A DNA stretch of 15,145 bases from Vibrio tasmaniensis 1F-187. GTDB taxonomy: Bacteria; Pseudomonadota; Gammaproteobacteria; Enterobacterales; Vibrionaceae. The stretch is taken from NCBI RefSeq assembly GCF_000272405.2, contig NZ_AJZM02000149.1, forward strand, positions 1 to 15,145, given 5' to 3'. The position numbers were made by a program, and so were the translations under genes. Below, piece by piece: positions 15,130 through 15,145 of this stretch (the first letter of the stretch is position 1; each line of letters starts with the position of its first letter). Under the pieces are notes generated by a model. It had not been told where the DNA came from. It did no database searches and was given only the letters and a program-made list of their open reading frames with translations.

Positions 15130-15145
15130 AGATCGGAAGAGCGGT
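15130..15145 (+). other. Illumina adapter sequence (assembly artefact)
   Basis: The final 16 bases, AGATCGGAAGAGCGGT, are identical to the start of the Illumina paired-end/TruSeq-type adapter (common core AGATCGGAAGAGC). They begin exactly where the nadC coding sequence departs from its family. This marks the end of a contig with untrimmed read-through, not genomic DNA. Confidence 0.95.

Overview
The window is a stretch of core chromosome from a member of the Vibrionaceae, almost certainly a marine Vibrio. The evidence is a quorum-sensing regulator of the LuxR/HapR/SmcR/OpaR type (TetR fold, helix-turn-helix region as in Vibrio LuxR) lying between hpt and lpd, together with gammaproteobacterial pdhR-aceE-aceF-lpd, ampD and nadC genes. 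I cannot name the species from sequence alone. There is no transposon, integron, phage gene, CRISPR array, rRNA or tRNA, and no obviously foreign block.

Layout, left to right. (1) 28-1717, minus: a two-gene ABC-2 exporter, yadG (ATPase) then yadH (permease). (2) 2040-3713, minus: a SulP-family anion transporter with a C-terminal STAS domain, ending in a strong hairpin terminator. (3) 3958-4617, plus: a type II beta-carbonic anhydrase (can), divergent from the SulP gene. (4) 4713-5243, minus: hpt, convergent with can across a shared terminator. (5) 5581-6186, plus: the luxR-type master regulator, with a promoter-like pair, a short leader and a possible Qrr sRNA pairing site just before its ribosome binding site. 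(6) 6411-13487, minus: the pyruvate dehydrogenase cluster in transcription order pdhR, aceE, aceF, lpd. (7) 13970-14518, minus: ampD. (8) 14654 to the end, plus: the 5' half of nadC.

How the parts work together. PdhR senses pyruvate in known systems and represses its own cluster. A perfect PdhR-type operator lies 30 bp before pdhR, and a second near-perfect one lies 137 bp further upstream. AceE (E1), AceF (E2, three lipoyl domains) and Lpd (E3) form the pyruvate dehydrogenase complex. The SulP transporter and the carbonic anhydrase share a divergent intergenic region and may together handle bicarbonate; this is inference. Compared with the E. coli order hpt-can-yadG-yadH, the SulP gene sits between can and yadG.

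The most important practical observation is at the right edge. The last 16 bases (15130-15145) match the Illumina TruSeq/paired-end adapter and break the conserved NadC reading after residue R158. The window therefore ends at an untrimmed contig end, and those bases are not genomic. I found no convincing new biological system. The points worth a second look are regulatory: paired operators before yadG, the dual PdhR boxes, the luxR leader and the SulP/carbonic anhydrase pairing.
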